Source: Candidatus Falkowiibacteriota bacterium
GTDB lineage: Archaea; Iainarchaeota; Iainarchaeia; Iainarchaeales; GCA-2688035
Length of the DNA: 8,608 bases
Reading direction: 5' to 3'
Assembly (NCBI GenBank): GCA_017610485.1
Contig: JAFCBY010000078.1
Coordinates: forward strand, 1 to 8,608
The stretch's first letter is position 1; every line of letters starts with the position of its first letter. The notes under the pieces were generated by a model that was not told where the DNA came from, did not search any database, and saw only the letters and a list, made by a program, of their open reading frames with translations. Made by a program: the position numbers and the translations under genes. Positions 1 through 4,292 of this stretch are shown here, piece after piece.

Positions 1-681
1 CAACTGGAGGGAAGAACAGTTACAACACTTACTGCTGCAGGAGTCGACTTTTCCAGCTTGCCAGTTCACCCAAAGTACTACGTAAACTTTGTTTCAGGAG
101 AAGAAGCATTCAGCTGTTTCATAGCAGAGCAGTCAAGTTACGCTTGTTATGACAGGCATGTCTGGCTAGTTGAAGGAAACATCCTGACCCTTGTAGATGA
201 CTTCACAGGCATTCCAGGAAGCGCCGTCAGAATAGCCGTGCCCTTTTCCAAAAGCACAAAGACAAGAATATATGTCTCAGATGCCTCAAGCTACCAGGTT
301 GGAGATGTCATAGACTACGACTTTTTTGAGCAAGGGCACCAAGTAACGGCAATAGGCAGGGATTCCTTTGGCGGCTACATTGACCTTGGCTCAGAGCTCT
401 TTGAGGACGCCATGGCCTTCAAAAAGCTCTCAAACTGGGGCCAAGGACACTACAATGTGGCCAGGGACTTTACTCCAAAATCGGGAAGCCTTGCCTGCCC
501 TGACGGAAACCCTTTACTTTCCAGCAACGAATACATAGGCGCTTTACCATGTACACTGCAAACAGAATGTGTCGATACACCCGCCCTTTTGAACCACATT
601 TTTGATTGGGAAAGAGGCAACCATACAATGCCTGCAATAATTGAAGTGATTAGGAGATGGAAATCTGGTGAGGGCTGCTAA
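1..681 (+). CDS. C-terminal part of a secreted/surface beta-rich protein (partial)
   Basis: The reading frame is open from the first base, so the gene begins upstream of the window; the TTG at position 58 is an internal Leu codon, not a start. The visible 226 residues are rich in Ser, Thr, Gly, Asp and aromatics with few Lys, as in exported proteins, and contain several Cys residues. A stretch around residues 90-125 (VSDASSYQVGDVIDYDF, then VTAIG...GYIDLGSEL) reads like a small beta-barrel repeat of the 'vGD.I...V..I....l.L...L' kind seen in surface and receptor-binding proteins. The last 34 residues form two amphipathic helices, each ending in a Trp (FDWERGN and IRRWKSG), and finish in Gly-Cys. 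This resembles dockerin-like tails of archaeal secreted proteins. No transmembrane segment is visible. The function is not recognised; the family resemblance is inference. The next gene is rnpB, 45 nt downstream with its own promoter. Confidence 0.75.
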   Translation, partial: QLEGRTVTTLTAAGVDFSSLPVHPKYYVNFVSGEEAFSCFIAEQSSYACYDRHVWLVEGNILTLVDDFTGIPGSAVRIAVPFSKSTKTRIYVSDASSYQVGDVIDYDFFEQGHQVTAIGRDSFGGYIDLGSELFEDAMAFKKLSNWGQGHYNVARDFTPKSGSLACPDGNPLLSSNEYIGALPCTLQTECVDTPALLNHIFDWERGNHTMPAIIEVIRRWKSGEGC

Positions 682-690
682 GCCTTAACC

Positions 691-726
691 CAAACCTTTA
701 AATTCCCTTTTATACATAATTGTTTT
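691..726 (+). promoter_or_regulatory. TATA box and promoter of the RNase P RNA gene
   Basis: TTTAAA lies at 697-702, preceded by the purine/C-rich BRE-like CAAACC (691-696). Its centre is 27.5 nt upstream of position 727, the first base of the P1 helix of RNase P RNA. Because that RNA end is set by secondary structure, this promoter calibrates the spacing used for the other TTTAAA boxes in the window. Confidence 0.7.
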
Positions 727-1050
727 GGGTAGTGGAAGGCCAGCTAACGCTTCCCCTGTAAAGGGTTTGAAGTGAGGAAAGTCCGGCCACCCCAGCAGTA
801 ATGCTGACAAAAGAAACATCCGAGAGGGTAGTTTCCCTGAACAGAAACGATACAAACCTTTCTTTGGAAAAGAAAGCTTTACCAAAGAAACGCTTGCTTC
901 GCAAGCGAGTTTGATGAAACGGCGGGGAAACAGTCGCTTCCTCAAAGAAGCGCGGGTGCAACGCCTTTGAGCGGCTTAGACGAATGTTGGCAGCCGGAAA
1001 GTTCGCAAGAATGTTCCGGTCAACAAAAGCCGGCTTACTCTCCACTGCCC
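727..1050 (+). ncRNA. rnpB: RNase P RNA, archaeal, type M-like
   Basis: This is the catalytic RNA of ribonuclease P, which removes the 5' leader of pre-tRNAs. P1 is formed by 727-736 (GGGTAGTGGA) with 1041-1050 (TCCACTGCCC). CR-I is GAGGAAAGTCC at 774-784, CR-II is ACAGAAACGAT at 841-851, CR-IV is TTAGACGAATG at 976-986, and CR-V is ACAAAAGCCGGCTTA at 1022-1036. P4 pairs 779-787 with 1029-1036, leaving the universal bulged U at 782. A single hairpin (793-797/802-806, GUAA loop) fits P9, with no P8 visible. P15 (987-1023) is capped by a GCAA tetraloop rather than a GGU-containing L15 that would pair with tRNA CCA. Missing P8 and L15 suggests the archaeal type M pattern, which depends heavily on protein subunits. 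P12 closes at 853-857/909-913 and carries two stems: 859-867/882-890 and 891-897/901-907. The length is 324 nt. Identification is very secure; the subtype is inference. Confidence 0.95.
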
Positions 1051-1054
1051 AAAC

Positions 1055-1066
1055 TTTCTTTTTATT
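1055..1066 (+). terminator. T-rich terminator after RNase P RNA
   Basis: The tract TTTCTTTTTATT begins 5 nt after the P1 helix closes. Oligo-T tracts on the non-template strand are the usual intrinsic archaeal terminator. No extra stem is needed beyond P1. Confidence 0.6.
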
Positions 1067-1087
1067 GCAGTGTCTTTGTTCAAAGAA

Positions 1088-1119
1088 ACTATTTAAACTT
1101 ATAATTCTATAGTTTATTA
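1088..1119 (+). promoter_or_regulatory. TATA box placing transcription start at the ATG (leaderless)
   Basis: TTTAAA at 1092-1097 is centred 25.5 nt before the ATG at 1120, the same distance as between the rnpB box and the rnpB 5' end. The region between is A/T-rich and holds no Shine-Dalgarno sequence. Transcription is therefore expected to start at or next to the initiation codon. Confidence 0.6.
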
Positions 1120-1974
1120 ATGTTTCAAAGGCAGGTTAAGAGGCACCAAACTCCTTTTGGGGTGATGATTCACAAAAGGGGGCCGGTTGGCACAAATCTT
1201 CTCATTACAAAGAATGGGCGGACTCTTGGTCTAAGGTATGGTGAGAGGCTGAGGCATCTGCTTAAAACAGTTAGGCTAGACAAGCAGGACAAAGTTCATT
1301 TTGGCGAAGGGGTTCATCCTGTAGAAATTGGCTTTGGGCAGCATGCAAGGGTATTTAGGCTTTTTCCCGCAGAGGAAGCCCAATTTCTTGAAACAAAGCC
1401 TGAAATGACACACCTTATTCCCTCCCTTGTACTAAAAGCCTACAGGCCAAGCGTTTCAAAAAAGATTGAGCCAGATGGCTTCACTCAATTTTTTTCAAAC
1501 AGCTTTGTATTCAATTGGCTTAAAAACCAGAAGACAAAAAGTTTTGCAGTAAGGCCGCTCAGCACATTTTTTGTTTCGGAGCGTTTCAAGATAAGGAAGT
1601 TTATCAACACACCAACTCTTGAAGAGGCATACCTTGCCCTTATGGAGGGCAAAGTAGTTTCAGAGCCATTAGGAAAAGCTTTAAACAATGACCAAATTTA
1701 CGCATTTCTTAGAAGAAACAATATTTCCTTTAAAGAGCTTGAAAGAGTAGACAGCGAGCTATTAGAGGATATAACAGGGTTTCTAAGCATTGGAGCAAAG
1801 ACAGGGTTTGGAACAAAGTTCAACATAGAGCCAGACCGAATAATGAAAAACGTGTTTGTTGTTGGAAGGAGCGGAGACGGAAAGCTGTTGGTTTCAGTGT
1901 TTGACCAAGGCAAATATCCCATTAAGGGACTTGCGAATTTAATGAGAAAAGGAAAGCTTTTCCCGATGAGATGA
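1120..1974 (+). CDS. Unrecognised protein with divergent protein-kinase-like fold hallmarks
   Basis: This 284-residue soluble protein has no signal peptide or membrane segment. I do not recognise the family, but the order of motifs matches a kinase fold. A glycine-rich loop appears at residues 70-80 (IGFGQHARVFR), followed by a VAIK-like strand with Lys106 (LVLKAYR). A hinge-like stretch sits at about 144-166 (VRPLSTFFVSERFKIRKFI). A D-x4-N motif is at Asp239/Asn244 (EPDRIMKNVFVV), and a DxG at Asp262-Gly264 (VFDQG) takes the place of DFG. The catalytic-loop His before Asp239 is Pro here. The N-terminal 65 residues look like a separate small beta domain. If the reading is right, it would be an ATP-dependent phosphotransferase or nucleotide-binding pseudokinase of unknown substrate. 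The ATG at 1120 is chosen because a TATA box stands 26 nt upstream. It sits between rnpB and alaS but has its own promoter and terminator, so context gives no functional link. Confidence 0.7.
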   Translation: MFQRQVKRHQTPFGVMIHKRGPVGTNLLITKNGRTLGLRYGERLRHLLKTVRLDKQDKVHFGEGVHPVEIGFGQHARVFRLFPAEEAQFLETKPEMTHLIPSLVLKAYRPSVSKKIEPDGFTQFFSNSFVFNWLKNQKTKSFAVRPLSTFFVSERFKIRKFINTPTLEEAYLALMEGKVVSEPLGKALNNDQIYAFLRRNNISFKELERVDSELLEDITGFLSIGAKTGFGTKFNIEPDRIMKNVFVVGRSGDGKLLVSVFDQGKYPIKGLANLMRKGKLFPMR

Positions 1975-1978
1975 AAAC

Positions 1979-2013
1979 CCTTTTTTTAAACCTTTTCCAA
2001 CCCATTTCATTCC
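1979..2013 (+). promoter_or_regulatory. Combined terminator T-tract and TATA box of alaS (leaderless start)
   Basis: A T7 run at 1981-1987 follows the stop codon of the upstream gene by 6 nt and merges into TTTAAA at 1985-1990. The box centre is 26.5 nt before the alaS ATG at 2014. The 39-nt gap therefore appears to serve as both the terminator of the preceding gene and the promoter of alaS. No Shine-Dalgarno sequence is present. Confidence 0.6.
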
Positions 2014-3693
2014 ATGTGGACTGCGAAAAAGCTTGTAAGGGCTTATTTGGATTTCTTCAAGGAAAAGGGCCACACCATAATTCCTTCAAGCTCGCTTATT
2101 CCGGAGAACGACCCAACAGTGCTTTTTACTTCTGCCGGAATGCATCCCCTCGTGCCCTACCTTTTGGGCCAGTCCCATCCAGAGGGAAAGAGGCTTGCAA
2201 ACAACCAAAAGTGCATTAGGACCGGCGACATTGATGCTGTAGGAGACCCATCGCATGACACCTTTTTCTTCATGCTTGGCAACTGGTCGCTGGGAGACTA
2301 TTTCAAGAAAGAGGCAATTGAGTGGAGTTATGAATTTTTGACGAGCAAGAAATGGCTTGGCCTTGACAAAAACAAATTGAACGTTACCTGCTTTAAGGGC
2401 GACAAGGACGCCCCCAAGGACGAGGAATCTGCAAAGGTCTGGGAAAGTCTTGGAATTCCAAAGGAAAGGATTTACTTCTTCCCAAAGGAGGACAACTGGT
2501 GGGGCCCGGCAGGGAAAACAGGGCCATGCGGCCCTGACACCGAAATGTTTTACGATACTGGCAAGGAAGCCTGTGGAAAGAACTGCAAGCCAGGCTGCTA
2601 CTGTGGCAAGTACTTTGAGATCTGGAACGATGTTTTCATGCAGTACAACAAGACAGCTTCCGGAAAGTTTGAGAAGCTCGAGCAGCAGAATGTTGACACA
2701 GGCATGGGTGTCGAGAGGACTGTTGCAATGCTGCAGGGCAAGTCTACAGTCTACGAAACAGAGCTGTTCAAACCCTTAATGGACAAGATAAGGGAGCTGA
2801 GCAGGGAGTACAATGAGAAGAGCGCCCGTATCATCGCGGACCATATTCGCGCGGTCTGCTTTGTCCTGGCAGAGGGCAAGGGAATTGTGCCAAGCAATGT
2901 TGAGCAGGGCTATATCCTCAGGAGGCTTATCAGGAGAAGCGTCAGGCACGCAAGGCTTCTTGGCATTCAGGGGAGCTTTACAAAGGAGATTGCAAAAAAG
3001 GTTGTTGAGGTTTATTCAGGGGACTGGCCTGAACTCAAAAAGAATTCCGGGCTGGTCTTCAAAGAGCTTGAGGCAGAGGAAGCAAAGTTTGCTAAGGTCT
3101 TGAGCCAGGGAGTCAAGGCATTTGAAAAGATTTTCAAAAAGCAGGGCAAGATCTCTGCAAAGGACGCGTTTCTGCTTTACCAAAGCTATGGTTTTCCTTT
3201 GGAAATGACCGCGGAGATTGCGACAGAGAAGGGCCTGAAGGTTGACAAAAAGGCATTTGAAAAAGAGTTTGAAAGGCACCAGGACATTTCGAGAAAGGCA
3301 ACCGCAGGCAAGTTCAAGTCAGGGCTTGCCGACCACTCAGAGGTTGCCCTAAGGATGCATACCGCAACTCACCTCCTGCATGCTGCTTTGAGGCAGGTTC
3401 TGGGGGAGCATGTGCAGCAAAAGGGAAGCAACATTACCCCTGATAGGCTGCGCTTTGACTTCTCCCACCCTGAAAAGGTGGAAAAGAGCCAGCTTGCAGA
3501 GGTTGAAAAAATTGTTAACGATGCAATCTCCAAGAAAATTCCCATTCTAAAGGAAGAAATGTCCCTTGACCAGGCCAGAAAGAAGGGCGCGCTTGCATTC
3601 TTTGACGCCAAGTACGCCTCTTCTTTTCATTATGGGCTTCTTCAGCAAACCGATTCTGGACAAGGAAAGGGTCAAGGCACTGGACGGTTTTAG
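2014..3693 (+). CDS. alaS: Alanine--tRNA ligase, bacterial (Borrelia/CPR) type, 3'-truncated in the editing domain
   Basis: AlaRS charges tRNA-Ala in the cytoplasm and removes mis-attached Ser/Gly. The catalytic domain (about 1-240) has PENDPTVLFTSAGMHPL, QKCIRTGDIDAVGD, GPCGPDTEMFYD and VDTGMGVERT. A Cys cluster, C187, C191, C195 and C197, is typical of the short Borrelia/CPR AlaRS and not of archaeal AlaRS. The tRNA-binding helices include GYILRRLIRRSVRHARLLG (about 299-317). The editing domain begins near residue 430 and keeps the first zinc half-site, H449-x3-H453. The homologous sequence stops at about residue 534 (GALAFFDAKY). The rest (about 535-559) is out-of-frame reading of the next gene, so the expected CGGxH half-site and about 50 terminal residues are absent; no other frame supplies them. 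In motif 2, FFEMLGN reads FFFMLGN (F86 for Glu). The final 62 nt overlap the next gene. It may be a decayed paralogue, a reduced enzyme, or an assembly deletion. Confidence 0.93.
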   Translation: MWTAKKLVRAYLDFFKEKGHTIIPSSSLIPENDPTVLFTSAGMHPLVPYLLGQSHPEGKRLANNQKCIRTGDIDAVGDPSHDTFFFMLGNWSLGDYFKKEAIEWSYEFLTSKKWLGLDKNKLNVTCFKGDKDAPKDEESAKVWESLGIPKERIYFFPKEDNWWGPAGKTGPCGPDTEMFYDTGKEACGKNCKPGCYCGKYFEIWNDVFMQYNKTASGKFEKLEQQNVDTGMGVERTVAMLQGKSTVYETELFKPLMDKIRELSREYNEKSARIIADHIRAVCFVLAEGKGIVPSNVEQGYILRRLIRRSVRHARLLGIQGSFTKEIAKKVVEVYSGDWPELKKNSGLVFKELEAEEAKFAKVLSQGVKAFEKIFKKQGKISAKDAFLLYQSYGFPLEMTAEIATEKGLKVDKKAFEKEFERHQDISRKATAGKFKSGLADHSEVALRMHTATHLLHAALRQVLGEHVQQKGSNITPDRLRFDFSHPEKVEKSQLAEVEKIVNDAISKKIPILKEEMSLDQARKKGALAFFDAKYASSFHYGLLQQTDSGQGKGQGTGRF

Positions 3694-4237
3694 GGCGAGT
3701 GCTGTCAGGGCATTGGATGACTTGGGCAAGAATGCCAAAACTGATTTGGAGAAAACCCTTTTTGCTGGAATGAAGAAGAATGTGCAGCGAACGCCAATCT
3801 ACTTCTATCCAAGAAAGTCTCTGAAGGAGCGAATTCTCCACGCTGGCGGAAGGACATTTGCTTCGGTGGTAAAGGGCGAGCACGTCAACGTCATAAAGAT
3901 TTACCAAAGGGGAAAGCAGCGCTTTGTCGTAAGGGACAACTACATCAATATGCCTGCAGAGCACGTCTTTGACGGGGGCAAGCTTGCGGTGGACGGCATC
4001 TTTACCCTGTCCCACGAGTACGCCCATTTTCCAAAGCCGGCCCTATCAAAGTTTGCTGCTGTAAATGGCATTTCTGCTGAGCAGGCTGAAGAGCTTTTGG
4101 CCGATACCTTGAGCGCAAAACTTGCCGTTGCATTGGGCTACCCCAAAGAGCTTGTCTTAGGCCACTTCAAGGGCAGGGAAATCGTTTACGGAAAAATTCC
4201 TTTCAAACAGCTTATTTGGAATGCAGTGAATAAGTAG
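3632..4237 (+). CDS. Putative HExxH zinc metallopeptidase-like protein
   Basis: The protein is 201 residues if read from the ATG at 3632 (MGFFSKPILD). The frame is open from 3566, but the extra upstream codons lie inside alaS homologous sequence and look non-coding. The core motif is HEYAH at residues 128-132 (SHEYAHF), the HExxH zinc-binding/catalytic motif. A helix 22-26 residues later contains E154-LLA-D158, matching the ExxxD third ligand of gluzincins. No signal peptide or membrane helix is seen, so it is likely cytoplasmic. The N-terminal 60 residues are helical and charged; residues 60-110 are beta-rich (YFYPRKSL, VNVIKIYQRG, QRFVVRDNYINM). The substrate is unknown and no named family is claimed. 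It overlaps the truncated alaS by 62 nt, has no TATA box at -26 and no Shine-Dalgarno sequence. Its natural upstream region may have been lost in the event that truncated alaS, so its true N-terminus is uncertain. Confidence 0.75.
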   Translation: MGFFSKPILDKERVKALDGFRASAVRALDDLGKNAKTDLEKTLFAGMKKNVQRTPIYFYPRKSLKERILHAGGRTFASVVKGEHVNVIKIYQRGKQRFVVRDNYINMPAEHVFDGGKLAVDGIFTLSHEYAHFPKPALSKFAAVNGISAEQAEELLADTLSAKLAVALGYPKELVLGHFKGREIVYGKIPFKQLIWNAVNK

Positions 4238-4255
4238 AGCCTTCCTTTCCAACAA

Positions 4256-4292
4256 TTCCTTTAAAACCCTTTTTTTCCTCCTTTTTCTTACT
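4256..4292 (+). promoter_or_regulatory. TATA box of leuS, with T-tracts ending the upstream gene
   Basis: TTTAAA at 4260-4265 is centred 30.5 nt before the leuS ATG at 4293. It is followed by a T7 run (4270-4276) and a T5 run (4282-4286) within a pyrimidine tract. The T-tracts probably terminate the upstream metallopeptidase transcript. The expected start site lies within 0-5 nt of the ATG, and no Shine-Dalgarno sequence is present. Confidence 0.55.

Noticed and set aside
58..681. Start of the first gene at position 58
   Set aside because: The codon is TTG and the frame is open to the window edge with protein-like sequence upstream, so it is an internal Leu.
859..907. Inverted repeats as a mobile-element end or separate terminator
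   Set aside because: They are internal stems of the RNase P RNA P12 region, enclosed by conserved RNase P elements.
685..1045. Minus-strand open frames of 86 and 111 codons
   Set aside because: They lie antisense to the RNase P RNA, whose conserved regions and pairing fully explain the sequence; the translations look like no protein.
1971..2219. 82-codon plus-strand frame overlapping the alaS start
   Set aside because: It is an out-of-frame shadow of alaS, which has strong homology and a promoter.
3566..3631. Longer N-terminus of the HExxH protein starting at 3566
   Set aside because: This part is the +1 reading of sequence that is clearly AlaRS-coding in the other frame; the ATG at 3632 starts a protein-like N-terminus.
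3618..3700. A frameshift hiding the rest of alaS
   Set aside because: None of the three forward frames after 3618 contains the expected CGGxH or following segment, so a simple indel does not explain the truncation.
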